Assembly: GCF_002201515.1 (NCBI RefSeq)
Contig: NZ_CP021421.1
Coordinates: forward strand, 868,001 to 932,000
Reading direction: 5' to 3'
Origin: Muribaculum intestinale
Lineage (GTDB): Bacteria; Bacteroidota; Bacteroidia; Bacteroidales; Muribaculaceae
Length of the DNA stretch: 64,000 nt
Notes under the pieces: model-generated
Seen by the model: the letters and a program-made list of their open reading frames with translations, nothing else
Database searches by the model: none
What the model was told of the DNA's origin: nothing
Position numbers and translations under genes: made by a program
In this document: positions 1 to 8,977 of the stretch, in pieces
Position numbering within the stretch: position 1 is the stretch's first letter
Layout: each line of letters begins with the position of its first letter

Positions 1-217
1 CGGATATGTCGATACGCACCGGGCGCTTTTTGAATTCCAGCATAAGGGTCGTGTCGGCGCTCTCCCAGGCATACTGCTGGTCGAGGTCGTAATCAAGGGC
101 ATCGACCATGCGCTCGAGGCAGTCGGCATCATACAACACAGGTGCACCAAACGCTGTCGGCCCACCTAAGGCCGACAGCGTCAGTACAGCTGCTGTTATG
201 TTGGCGAAAAATTTCAT
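1..217 (-). CDS. Secreted protein of unknown function, N-terminal part only
   Basis: An open frame reads leftward from an ATG at 217-215 and runs off the window edge, so about 72 codons are seen. The first ~24 residues (MKFFANITAAVLTLSALGG...) look like a signal peptide: a Lys, a hydrophobic core and small residues before a likely cut near AFG-A. The visible mature part (APVLYDADCLERMVDAL...) matches no family I recognise. It lies 57 nt downstream of the zinc-ribbon/MORN gene on the same strand with no terminator between, so it is probably the fourth gene of the tubulin-like operon. That would add an exported component to an otherwise cytosolic and membrane set. The signal peptide is seen; operon membership is inferred. 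Confidence 0.7.
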   Translation of the reverse strand, partial: MKFFANITAAVLTLSALGGPTAFGAPVLYDADCLERMVDALDYDLDQQYAWESADTTLMLEFKKRPVRIDIS

Positions 218-274
218 TCGTCTATGGTATCTATTTGAGTGTTACATCAAATATGATACGCAACTCATGCCCGA

Positions 275-952
275 TTAGTTCACACCGATGTTGATCTGCT
301 TGGCCGTCTTGTCGGGACGCTCAAGCATACCGGAGGAAAGTTTGCCGTCGACAAACTTACAGCGAGAAATCTTATCGCCGGGATTAAGCTGAAGTGAATT
401 TCCGTTGTGGAGATCCAGAGTATATGATTTAGTAACCTTAATGTCACCATTGGGGCCGTGGGGCCGACCGTTCTTTGCCGGGCCGGTATACAATCCGTAG
501 GGAAGAGCATATCCGTTAAGATAATTGGACGCTGCCGGCTGTTTTACCTCCTTGTCAGTAGCAGGCGCAGCCTGTGGTTCGGCTGCCGGTTCCTCTACTA
601 CCACGGCAGTGTCGGTTTTTTCAGCCTCATTCACAGTAACGGAATCAGTGGTCTGCACCGGAGTCTCCTCTACCACAACTGTAGTGTCGGCTACGGCTAC
701 AGACTCGGCCACATCCGATTTACCGGAGAATACACCGGTACTAAATAATCCTATAGCCACAGCAGCTACTACACCGGCAGCTATTCCGCCGAAGATGAGG
801 CCTTTTGAGCCGCCCTTCACCTCGACTATCATATCTTTCTTACAGTCGGGGCACACCTTGTCGGCGCCGTCGGCTATCTCAAAAGTCTTATTCTCGTTGG
901 CTGTCTTACAGTTGCCAACGTTCATGCAACGATATTTCTTTACGTTTGCCAT
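275..952 (-). CDS. Zinc-ribbon / single-TM / MORN-like protein
   Basis: 225 aa. Residues 9-37 carry four cysteines (C9, C15, C34, C37; the last pair in VCPDCKKDM), a likely zinc ribbon. Residues 51-71 (GLIFGGIAAGVVAAVAIGLF) form one strong membrane helix. Residues ~78-135 are a Val/Thr/Glu/Ala-rich, probably disordered linker. The C-terminal ~80 residues contain YGLYTGPAKNGRPHG, resembling a MORN repeat. With no signal peptide, the simplest topology puts the zinc ribbon in the cytosol and the C-terminal domain in the periplasm. It sits 64 nt after the tubulin-like gene on the same strand. Zinc ribbon-TM-variable domain proteins are often adaptors; a role linking the GTPase to the envelope is inference. 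No named family is assigned. Confidence 0.75.
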   Translation of the reverse strand: MANVKKYRCMNVGNCKTANENKTFEIADGADKVCPDCKKDMIVEVKGGSKGLIFGGIAAGVVAAVAIGLFSTGVFSGKSDVAESVAVADTTVVVEETPVQTTDSVTVNEAEKTDTAVVVEEPAAEPQAAPATDKEVKQPAASNYLNGYALPYGLYTGPAKNGRPHGPNGDIKVTKSYTLDLHNGNSLQLNPGDKISRCKFVDGKLSSGMLERPDKTAKQINIGVN

Positions 953-1016
953 TGCTTTCTTATATTCTTGATTTATTTTTCTTATTATTCCTTAAAAAGT
1001 GCAATGCACATACGGC

Positions 1017-4000
1017 TTAGCGCTGGGGACGGTATTCGCCTATGATTTTCTTGGCGGCCATGGTCCAATTGACAAAGTCGTTGTAGCGCGACTTGGGAGT
1101 AGGATTCTCATCCTTTATCACCTTGCCTACTGTAGCCATAAACTCGGCGTCGGTCTCCTTAAGTTTATCCTGAATAGCCTTGAGCGCGGCAGGATCCACA
1201 TCTTGTAATCGAGAGGCAAGAGCCTCGCGGGCTATACGTATTGTCTCCTTTCCATGCTCCTCGATAAGACGGTCATCATAAGCCATGTCGGTAAACTTGG
1301 AATATCCCCATGACACTATATCAGATTCACCAAAGATATCTTCTTCGCCGGCGGCACCCCACTGTTCGGTACTTTTAGTATCAAACTTGATTGCACCCAG
1401 ACCAAGTGCCATCATCATATAAGGCATTACCTCGGCACGGAGCTGGTCGGGAGTCTTCGGAGGAAGTGCTGTCAGACTGCGGAAATCCTCAGCCTTACCC
1501 TCTGATGTAAGTACAATCGAGTTGGCTGGATTGGATACAATCAGACGGTCGAACTCAGCCTTAAGCATGGGCAGAGAGCCGATAGCACGCATCGGGAATC
1601 CGTTCTCGACAATCATCAATGTAATCTCGTTGGCACGGGTACCCTCTGTGCTGACAATCACGGATGCGCCCGAACCGCCGGGGATAGCACCTTCGAGCTT
1701 GCGCTTAAGTTCGTCGGCAAACTGCATGAGTGCCGGATCCTTGGCCTTGGGCAGAGTGACAAGCACACGCTTCAGAAGAATATTCTTACCTACCTCCGGT
1801 GCCGGAGTATTGGCGTTGTTGAGCTGAATCTCGTTCTGGTTGATTTCAAGGAAAGCACCGCTCGCCTGGATGATATCCTGAGCGAATTTGGCAAGCGCCA
1901 TGTCGTTGCCTCCAAATTTGTGCTGGAGACGTTCGAGGATAGGCACATCAAGCACTTTCTCTGTGCGTTCTACAAGGAGATCGTTGTGGAACGTGCGGAT
2001 TGTCTCGAACACCTGGCCGAGCAATGCGCTGGAAACAGTGTTGTTTGAGAGGTTGGTGACATTGGTGAAACGTCCCTCGCTGTTGAGAGAGTCTACAATC
2101 GACGAGCGCACACTGTCGGTGATGGTGCCCATGCGGTCATGGTCACCGTTGAGACGGCGCTCAAGTTCTTTCATACGATTGCGGTTGTAGAACTTGACAA
2201 TCGGGTCGGTCAGTGTCTCTGTACCGTCGCGGTTCTCGCCGTCAGAAAGAGTCTCGAGATCGCTCAGTGCTGTCATGCGCTCCTTGGTGAATTTGTAGAG
2301 CTCGTCGAAACGTCCCTCAAATCCTATAAGGCGACTGTTGAGGTCGTTGAAGCGCTGCTCCAGATTCTCAAGAAGTGGCTTGGTAAAGATTTCTACAGCC
2401 GCTCTTTCGGTCATAACCGAGTAGAGCATCTTGGCATAGTGTGTGGCGCGCTCAAATCGGTTGCCGAATATAATCTGACGTTTTACAATATTGGTATTGA
2501 GCACATCTTCCTTGGCCTGGTTGATGATGCCCTTGAATTCGTTGATTTTGGTGTCGAGGTCAGGTATCACAATCTCCGAGCACTCAAGAGCCTGCTCGCG
2601 CATCTGCTTTGCGAGCTCGCTGATAATATGGCGTACGCTCACAAGCGCCAGACGACCGTCGGACCACTCGCGGAACAGGTATTTTTCCACACCCTCGGCA
2701 ATCTGTTTGGCGTATGTGTCGAGGCTGCGTGCCTTGTCGCGGTAGAAATTCTCGACACCGACACTGCGGAATCCCTCGGCATATCCGCCGCGGCAGAGGT
2801 CGACAAGTTTGTCGAACGGATGCTGTGTGCCTTTTGCGGCTTCGGCCCAGCGGTCGACACATGGATTCCAATAGCTTGCGAAATCACCTGTATTCCACTT
2901 TTCTTTCTCGTCGGAGTCAATGACATACTGCTTCAGACGCATATGCTCGGGAGTGAGCTTCCATGAGCCGCGTCGTCCCGGGTCGCGCACGTAGGTCACC
3001 TCGTCGAATGAGGGCGCTTCCTCGCGATAGCCCGAGGTGTTGCTCCAATTGTTGTATTTCAGCTGTAGGAGCGCGCTGCTGCCGAGAGTATAGGCGATAT
3101 GTTCCTGTAATTCGGTCTCAGGCACGATGATGCGCTTTATGCCAAACGAGCCTATAGCGCGTGTGCGCACGGGTAATGGCGAGCCTTCTTCGGGGTCGGC
3201 AGTCTCGTCGTATTCGTCGCGGTTGTTGCTGAGGTTCTCGAATGTATAGAAACGTCCGAGCTCTTGACCCATCTGGTCCATCGGAGAGAATATACGGCTG
3301 TATACAAAGTCGGATACAAGTCCGGCAAGCTGTATAGGGTCATTGACGGAATAACCGAAGTCGTTCTTGTTAGTATAGAGTATCAGACCTCCGGCGATAT
3401 TCAGCTCCTGAGGGATATTCCCGTTCTTTACATTCTGAGGGGTGGGATTATCATATGTAAGATAGATACGGCCTGTCTCTATGTTGGTCGACACGTCGTA
3501 AGGTGGCGTAGACACGCGTGTGCCCCATTCCATGTTGTAGTGTGATGTAAAGAGGTTGTTGAGCTCCAGCAGGGCGCCATAGCCGTTGGCCTTGTAGCGG
3601 CCGGTGTCCCAGTTGGGTTGGGGAGTAGCCTCGGGTATCTGGCAGAATACTGTAAGCGAGAATCCGTTTTTCTCGGAGATATTATGCTCGAACATCCATT
3701 TGCGGGTCTGGGTTATAGCGTCGATAATCGAGCCTGAACCGGTACCGCCGGCGAGACCGCAGAACAGGTGGAGGTTAATCTTTCCGCCCACTTCCTTTTT
3801 CTGCACATCCTGCACGGCTCTGCCGAGTCGCGAGAGATATGCGTCGATGTTGGCGGCAAACAGCATACGGCCTGCGCGTCGCTTCTGGTCGGCTGCTGCA
3901 CCTATGGGACATACAGCCGACTGGGTAGCGCCGACGTTGCCGAGCACACCCATCAAGCGCGGATAGCCTTTGGGATTGGCGAAGATGGCATCAATGTTGC

Positions 4001-4229
4001 TGTGTGTCTTGATATCGACAAACTCGCTGGTCTCGAACACACAGTTGCCATGAATTGTCTGATATGACACATCAGAGGCGTCGAGCATTGCGCGGTCGCT
4101 GTCGACATAGATAAATTCGATAGGGAGATTCTTGCGCTGGGAAGAGTCAAACTCAGTCCAGAGTCGCTGACGGAAGGCTTTGAGGATTTTGCCTCCGGTG
4201 CCTCCGAGACCAATAAGAATATCAGCCAT
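1017..4229 (-). CDS. Tubulin/FtsZ-like GTPase (Tubulin_2-type), large
   Basis: 1070 aa. The N-terminus begins MADILIGLGGTGGKI, a glycine-rich first loop as in FtsZ/tubulin. Residues 160-167 read AGGTGSGS, matching the tubulin/FtsZ signature G-G-G-T-G-S/T-G that holds GTP phosphates, preceded by a beta strand (INLHLFCGL). This fits the bacterial 'tubulin-like' domain family (Pfam Tubulin_2), far from the cell-division FtsZ. The remaining ~650 residues are mostly helical with charged, coiled-coil-like stretches and no recognised domain. FtsZ is about 320-450 aa, so this protein carries a very large extra region. It has no signal peptide or TM segment. The gene upstream encodes a membrane protein (29-nt gap) and the one downstream a zinc-ribbon TM protein. 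GTP binding is well supported by motif; polymerisation and function are unknown. Confidence 0.85.
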   Translation of the reverse strand: MADILIGLGGTGGKILKAFRQRLWTEFDSSQRKNLPIEFIYVDSDRAMLDASDVSYQTIHGNCVFETSEFVDIKTHSNIDAIFANPKGYPRLMGVLGNVGATQSAVCPIGAAADQKRRAGRMLFAANIDAYLSRLGRAVQDVQKKEVGGKINLHLFCGLAGGTGSGSIIDAITQTRKWMFEHNISEKNGFSLTVFCQIPEATPQPNWDTGRYKANGYGALLELNNLFTSHYNMEWGTRVSTPPYDVSTNIETGRIYLTYDNPTPQNVKNGNIPQELNIAGGLILYTNKNDFGYSVNDPIQLAGLVSDFVYSRIFSPMDQMGQELGRFYTFENLSNNRDEYDETADPEEGSPLPVRTRAIGSFGIKRIIVPETELQEHIAYTLGSSALLQLKYNNWSNTSGYREEAPSFDEVTYVRDPGRRGSWKLTPEHMRLKQYVIDSDEKEKWNTGDFASYWNPCVDRWAEAAKGTQHPFDKLVDLCRGGYAEGFRSVGVENFYRDKARSLDTYAKQIAEGVEKYLFREWSDGRLALVSVRHIISELAKQMREQALECSEIVIPDLDTKINEFKGIINQAKEDVLNTNIVKRQIIFGNRFERATHYAKMLYSVMTERAAVEIFTKPLLENLEQRFNDLNSRLIGFEGRFDELYKFTKERMTALSDLETLSDGENRDGTETLTDPIVKFYNRNRMKELERRLNGDHDRMGTITDSVRSSIVDSLNSEGRFTNVTNLSNNTVSSALLGQVFETIRTFHNDLLVERTEKVLDVPILERLQHKFGGNDMALAKFAQDIIQASGAFLEINQNEIQLNNANTPAPEVGKNILLKRVLVTLPKAKDPALMQFADELKRKLEGAIPGGSGASVIVSTEGTRANEITLMIVENGFPMRAIGSLPMLKAEFDRLIVSNPANSIVLTSEGKAEDFRSLTALPPKTPDQLRAEVMPYMMMALGLGAIKFDTKSTEQWGAAGEEDIFGESDIVSWGYSKFTDMAYDDRLIEEHGKETIRIAREALASRLQDVDPAALKAIQDKLKETDAEFMATVGKVIKDENPTPKSRYNDFVNWTMAAKKIIGEYRPQR

Positions 4230-4258
4230 AACGGTTGTTGAATATTTTTATGTTTATA

Positions 4259-4807
4259 TTAGAAATTCAAGGAAGAAGATGATGACGAAGATGATGAGTA
4301 ACCTCCGCCTCCGTACATATCGGCCGACAGGGAGGCCTTGTGGCTGCTGCGCCGTCGCGAAGGGATAAAGAATCCGGCGATGACGACTGCCGACGTGAAT
4401 GCGGCAATCCATAGACGCCTACGCCATATATATCCCGACAGCACGTCGTCAACAAGCTGTTGTATGGTAACGGATGTATCCTCAAGCCCCTGCTTGCCCA
4501 TCTCCACATAATCGGCCATGCCCGGCACCTCGCTTACAAGCGCCTGCACGGATTCGGCATCGGCCATCCCGCCTGCAATGGCGGCACTGTCGATAACCAG
4601 CTCGGCATAGCCTCTCACAGCTTCCGCCCCAAAGAGGAGCACAAACTGGAACGACGCCAATACAAAAAGGATAAATGAAAGGAGGGCATTGGCTATCCAT
4701 GCGGCGCGGGCCACATAATGAAGCAGCAGCGCCACGCCGGCGGTAAGCGCCAAAGCGGCGCCGACTCCGGTAAGCAGGGATGATAAAAAAGCCCAAATAG
4801 TATCCAT
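4259..4807 (-). CDS. Small multi-pass membrane protein with Ser-rich tail
   Basis: 182 aa, first gene of the tubulin-like operon. Hydrophobic segments at about residues 5-30, 34-58 and 133-150 predict three membrane helices. An amphipathic Ala/Glu/Val region (residues ~60-125) lies between the second and third. After the third helix comes a basic patch (RRRSSHK) and a low-complexity tail (GGGGYSSSSSSSSSLNF). Bacterial membrane proteins with Gly/Ser-rich tails like this occur among TPM/YgcG-type proteins, but no TPM domain is seen here. The start ATG at 4807-4805 lies about 90 nt below a good promoter. The gene is 29 nt from the tubulin-like gene, so a membrane anchor for that GTPase is a reasonable inference. 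No family assigned. Confidence 0.75.
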   Translation of the reverse strand: MDTIWAFLSSLLTGVGAALALTAGVALLLHYVARAAWIANALLSFILFVLASFQFVLLFGAEAVRGYAELVIDSAAIAGGMADAESVQALVSEVPGMADYVEMGKQGLEDTSVTIQQLVDDVLSGYIWRRRLWIAAFTSAVVIAGFFIPSRRRSSHKASLSADMYGGGGYSSSSSSSSSLNF

Positions 4808-4903
4808 GGCCGAAAAGATGATGGAGGGTTATTATTTGCACTGTCAACCCGCCACCGGCCACGTACTAACAATCTGAAAGCAAATGGGGGGGGGTAATTG
4901 ATG

Positions 4904-4934
4904 CAAATTTAAATCATTTTTAGCATCCAAACAA
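4904..4934 (-). promoter_or_regulatory. Promoter of the tubulin-like operon
   Basis: On the minus strand TAAATTTG (4911-4904) matches the Bacteroidetes -7 box TAnnTTTG exactly, with TTG (4934-4932) exactly 20 nt upstream as a -33 element. Transcription would begin near 4897, giving a leader of about 90 nt before the 182-aa gene. A nine-base homopolymer lies at about +3 to +11. Confidence 0.6.
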
Positions 4935-5115
4935 CTTTTTCCACTCATTTTAACCATTTTCGTCACAAAAGCGCTCCAATACCCCACACAGGATATCAAA
5001 AATCGACACCTAAACCGGCCGTTGCACAAATATATGTTAACCATAACAACAAAATCATAAACACATCAACGGCAAGAGCATTTTCAGACATGCTCTAAAA
5101 CATGCTGAAATAAGC

Positions 5116-5146
5116 GGCGCCGGAGTGGACAATCCACTCCGGCGCC
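5116..5146 (-). terminator. Terminator of nifJ
   Basis: A perfect 14-bp GC-rich stem (GGCGCCGGAGTGGA with its complement) closed by a 3-nt CAA loop lies 27 nt beyond the nifJ stop. The downstream U content on the minus strand is modest (TTATTTC...TTTT), so termination strength is uncertain. Confidence 0.75.
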
Positions 5147-5173
5147 GGCCGTTATTGAAGATTATGAGTAAAC

Positions 5174-8100
5174 TTACTTGTTTTCGAGGGTCTCAACTTC
5201 AGGATCCACACCCCACTGCTGCTGGGCGAGACGCTTGTAGTTGTTGTAACGCCACTGTGCGTTGGCCTTTGCTGCGGCGAAGAGCTCGGCAGCTTCTGCG
5301 GGATACTGCTTCATTACAGAAGCGTAGCGTACCTCGCCCTTGAGGAAGCCTTCGAACTCGTCCCAGTTGGGTTCCTTGCTGTCGAGAGTGAAGGGGTTCT
5401 TGCCTTCCATCTCGGCTGCGGGGTTGTAGCGCCAGAGGTGCCAGTAGCCGCATGCAACGGCGTTGACCTCTTCCTGCTGAGCCTTGCCCATACCGGCCTT
5501 GATACCATGGTTGATACAGGGAGCGTAGGCGATAATCAGCGAAGGACCGTCGTAAGCCTCAGCCTCGCGGATGGCCTTGAGGGTCTGAGCCTGATCGGCG
5601 CCCATAGCCACCTGTGCAACGTAAACGTAGCCGTAGGTTGTAGCGATAAGACCGAGGTCTTTCTTGCGGATGCGCTTGCCCGAAGCGGCAAACTTGGCGA
5701 TAGCGCCGATAGGTGTGGCCTTTGATGCCTGGCCGCCGGTGTTGGAGTATACCTCGGTATCAAGTACGAGGATATTGACATCCTTGCCCGAAGCAATAAC
5801 GTGGTCGAGACCGCCGAAGCCGATATCGTAGGAAGCACCGTCGCCGCCGATAATCCACTGGCTGCGCTTAACAAGATAGTGCTTGAGCTCGAGCACCTTC
5901 TTGCAGGCGGGACAGCCGCAAGCCTCCATCAGAGGAATGATGGCGTCGGCAATTTCGCGCGAACGCTCGGCGTTGTCCTTCTCGTCGAGCCACTGTGTGG
6001 CGAGAGCCTTGATTTCGTCGGAGCAGTCAGCACAGTCAAGAAGCGCGCGCATCTCAACATCGAGGCGTGCACGGAGCTTGTCGTTGGCGAGGGTCATACC
6101 CATGCCGAACTCGCAGAAGTCCTCGAAGAGGCTGTTGGCCCATGCGGGACCGTGGCCATTCTCGTCGGTGGTATAAGGAGTCGAGGGCACAGAACCTGAG
6201 TAGATAGACGAACATCCGGTAGCGTTGGCCACAATCTCGCGGTTGCCGAAGAGCTGGGTGATGAGCTTCACATAGGGAGTCTCGCCACAGCCGGAGCATG
6301 CGCCTGAGAATTCGAAGAGCGGAGTTGCAAACTGCGAGTTCTTCACGTTGGCCTTGATGTCGACGAGATTCTGCTTCGACTTGACGGAAGCCACGCAGTA
6401 ATCCCACTCGGCCTGTACGGGAAGCTGTGTCTCAAGAGGCTTCATTACGAGAGCCTTGTTGCCCTTCTTGCCTGGACATACGTCAACGCAGTTGGAGCAG
6501 CCGAGACAGTCGAGCACGTCTACGCTCTGGATAAAGCGCATGCCGGTGAACTGCTTGCCGATAGCGGGGATGGTGGCATCCTCGCCGAAGGGTGCTGCAG
6601 CCATTTCCTCGGGAGTGAGGACGAACGGACGGATAGCGGCGTGGGGACATACGTAGGCACACTTGTTACACTGGATACAGTTTTCTTCAACCCACTCGGG
6701 AACGAATGCGGCGACACCGCGCTTCTCGTATGTGGCTGTGCCCTGCTCCCATGTGCCGTCGGTAATGTCGACAAAAGCGCTTACGGGAAGAAGGTCGCCA
6801 TCCTGAGCGTTGATGGGACGTACGATGTTGTTGATGAAAGCGGGATCGTTGTTGGCAACGGCAGCATCATCGGCGAGCGAAGCCCATGCGGAATCCACGT
6901 CGAGCTTGTGGTATTCGCCACCACGGTCAACGGCTGCATAGTTCTTGTCGACAACGTCCTGGCCCTTCTTGCCATAGCTCTTGACGATGAATTTCTTCAT
7001 CTGCTCAACGGCGAGATCAACGGGGATAACCTCGGTAATGCGGAAGAATGCCGACTGGAGGATGGTGTTGGTACGGTTGCCGAGACCAATCTCCTGAGCA
7101 ATCTTGGTAGCGTTGATATAGTATACTGTGATGTCGTTTTCAGCGAAGAAGCGCTTAACCTTGTTGGGAAGGTTCTTGGCAAGCTCCTCTCCATCCCAGA
7201 TGGTGTTGAGAAGGAATGTACCGCCCTTGCGGAGACCGCGAGTCACGTCGTACATATGGAGGTAAGCCTGCACGTGACATGCCACGAAGTTGGGGGTTGT
7301 CACCAGATAAGTAGAGCGGATGGGCTCGTCGCCGAAGCGGAGGTGAGAGCAGGTGAATCCGCCCGACTTCTTGGAGTCGTAGGAGAAGTAGGCCTGGCAG
7401 TACTTGTTGGTGTTGTCGCCGATAATCTTCACCGAGTTCTTGTTGGCACCGACTGTACCGTCGGCTCCAAGGCCGTAGAATTTAGCCTCGAATGTGCCGG
7501 CAGCGCCGAGAGCCACCTCCTCCTTGAGGGGGAGCGACTGGAAGGTAACGTCGTCGACGATACCGAGCGAGAAGTTGTTCTTCGGCTGTGGAAGAGCAAG
7601 ATTCTCGAACACAGAGATAATCTGTGCGGGAGTGGTGTCCTTGGAGGCAAGGCCGTAGCGACCGCCAACGATTACAGGAGCGTTCTCAACGCCGTAGAAG
7701 CAGTCGACTACGTCGAGGTACAGAGGTTCGCCCTTTGCACCGGGTTCTTTGGTGCGGTCGAGAACGGCGATTTTCTTTGCGGTCTTGGGCACAGCGGCGA
7801 GGAAGTGCTTTGCAGAGAAAGGACGGTAGAGGTGAACGCTCACCAGACCTACCTTCTCGCCATTGGCGTTGAGATGGTCGATAGCCTCCTGAGCGGCCTG
7901 GGTAACGGAACCCATGGCGATAATCACACGCTCGGCATCCTCGGCTCCGTAGTAGTTGAACAGGCCGTATTTGCGTCCGGTGATTTCGGAAATCTTGTTC
8001 ATATATTCCTCTACGATTGCGGGCACAGCGTCGTAGTACTTGTTGCATGCCTCGCGGTGCTGGAAGAATACGTCGGGATTCTCGGCCATACCGCGTGCTA

Positions 8101-8746
8101 CGGGAGCATCGGGATTGAGGGCGCGGGCGCGGAACTCGGCGAGAGCCTCGCGGTCTACGAGAGGAGCGAGGTCATCATTTTCGAGAGCCTCGATTTTCTG
8201 TATTTCGTGGCTGGTACGGAATCCGTCGAAGAAGTTGACGAAAGGTACGCGGCTCTTGATTGTTGCAAGATGAGCAACACCGGAAAGATCCATTACTTCC
8301 TGCACTGAACCTTCTGCCAGCATGGCGAATCCGGTCTGACGTACCGACATCACATCCTGATGATCACCAAAGATGCTCAGGGCATGGCTTGCAAGTGTAC
8401 GGGCCGAAACATGGAACACGCACGGGAGCAGCTCGCCGGCAATCTTGTACATGTTGGGAATCATTAGCAGCAAGCCCTGCGAAGCGGTATAGGTGGTAGT
8501 AAGCGCACCGGCCTGAAGCGAACCGTGCACGGCACCTGCCGCACCGGCCTCAGACTGCATCTCCTGTACAAGAACAGTTTCACCGAAGATGTTTTTACGA
8601 CCGGCCGCAGCCCACTCGTCGACATATTCTGCCATTGTCGATGAAGGCGTGATGGGATATATGGCAGCCACTTCCGAGAACATGTAGCTCACATGTGCGG
8701 CGGCCTGGTTTCCATCACAGGTCAGGAATTTTTTTTCTTTACTCAT
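5174..8746 (-). CDS. nifJ: Pyruvate:ferredoxin (flavodoxin) oxidoreductase
   Basis: 1190 aa, the usual length of the single-chain enzyme. It oxidises pyruvate with CoA to acetyl-CoA and CO2 and passes electrons to ferredoxin or flavodoxin in the cytosol. The N-terminal pyruvate domain contains YPITPSSTMAEYVDEWAA. Two [4Fe-4S] clusters are bound by C690/C693/C696/C700 (CIQCNKCAYVCP) and C747/C750/C753/C757 (CLGCSNCVDVCP). The C-terminal part has the cluster-binding CSGCGETPY and the thiamine-diphosphate site GGDGASYDIGFGG...NTGGQASKATP. It is transcribed alone from a strong promoter (8946-8977) with a ~195-nt leader and ends at a hairpin. The divergent neighbour is glpA. This is a central enzyme of fermentative Bacteroidales metabolism. 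Confidence 0.97.
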   Translation of the reverse strand: MSKEKKFLTCDGNQAAAHVSYMFSEVAAIYPITPSSTMAEYVDEWAAAGRKNIFGETVLVQEMQSEAGAAGAVHGSLQAGALTTTYTASQGLLLMIPNMYKIAGELLPCVFHVSARTLASHALSIFGDHQDVMSVRQTGFAMLAEGSVQEVMDLSGVAHLATIKSRVPFVNFFDGFRTSHEIQKIEALENDDLAPLVDREALAEFRARALNPDAPVARGMAENPDVFFQHREACNKYYDAVPAIVEEYMNKISEITGRKYGLFNYYGAEDAERVIIAMGSVTQAAQEAIDHLNANGEKVGLVSVHLYRPFSAKHFLAAVPKTAKKIAVLDRTKEPGAKGEPLYLDVVDCFYGVENAPVIVGGRYGLASKDTTPAQIISVFENLALPQPKNNFSLGIVDDVTFQSLPLKEEVALGAAGTFEAKFYGLGADGTVGANKNSVKIIGDNTNKYCQAYFSYDSKKSGGFTCSHLRFGDEPIRSTYLVTTPNFVACHVQAYLHMYDVTRGLRKGGTFLLNTIWDGEELAKNLPNKVKRFFAENDITVYYINATKIAQEIGLGNRTNTILQSAFFRITEVIPVDLAVEQMKKFIVKSYGKKGQDVVDKNYAAVDRGGEYHKLDVDSAWASLADDAAVANNDPAFINNIVRPINAQDGDLLPVSAFVDITDGTWEQGTATYEKRGVAAFVPEWVEENCIQCNKCAYVCPHAAIRPFVLTPEEMAAAPFGEDATIPAIGKQFTGMRFIQSVDVLDCLGCSNCVDVCPGKKGNKALVMKPLETQLPVQAEWDYCVASVKSKQNLVDIKANVKNSQFATPLFEFSGACSGCGETPYVKLITQLFGNREIVANATGCSSIYSGSVPSTPYTTDENGHGPAWANSLFEDFCEFGMGMTLANDKLRARLDVEMRALLDCADCSDEIKALATQWLDEKDNAERSREIADAIIPLMEACGCPACKKVLELKHYLVKRSQWIIGGDGASYDIGFGGLDHVIASGKDVNILVLDTEVYSNTGGQASKATPIGAIAKFAASGKRIRKKDLGLIATTYGYVYVAQVAMGADQAQTLKAIREAEAYDGPSLIIAYAPCINHGIKAGMGKAQQEEVNAVACGYWHLWRYNPAAEMEGKNPFTLDSKEPNWDEFEGFLKGEVRYASVMKQYPAEAAELFAAAKANAQWRYNNYKRLAQQQWGVDPEVETLENK

Positions 8747-8945
8747 AACTGTGTATCTAAATTTTGAAATTTATGGATTCTATCTGTATTATAGGATGAT
8801 GGTCATAGCTGCTGGTAAGGTGGTGGCTCCGGACTGCCCGTTAGGGCGATGAGGGACACTACTATATCAATCTGTAATACCACTCTACTGAGAGAGTGGG
8901 CTTCAGACACATGCCGGCAGACAAACCCACCACACCTGTTTGCGG

Positions 8946-8977
8946 CAAAATTACTCAATTTAGCCGAACCGTCCAAA
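8946..8977 (-). promoter_or_regulatory. Promoter of nifJ
   Basis: On the minus strand TTTG (8977-8974) and TAATTTTG (8953-8946) match both Bacteroidetes promoter boxes exactly, with the typical 20-nt spacing. It is one of the two best promoters in the window. Confidence 0.75.

Larger units (their letters stand above)
4808..5173. other. Intergenic region: tubulin-operon leader and nifJ 3' end
   Basis: This 366-base stretch holds no credible gene. Going right to left it contains the nifJ terminator hairpin (5116-5146), an AT-rich tract, a Bacteroidetes-type promoter for the tubulin-like operon (4904-4934), and a run of nine G (4886-4894; C9 on the transcribed strand) just downstream of the expected start of transcription. 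A short frame at 4844-5044 has no family likeness and spans the promoter, so it was not called. Confidence 0.6.

Noticed and set aside
6641..8308. A 555-aa open frame on the plus strand opposite nifJ
   Set aside because: It is the antisense shadow of a highly codon-biased gene. Its composition (Val/Leu/Gly/Glu repeats) mirrors nifJ codons, and it has no family likeness, signal or promoter.
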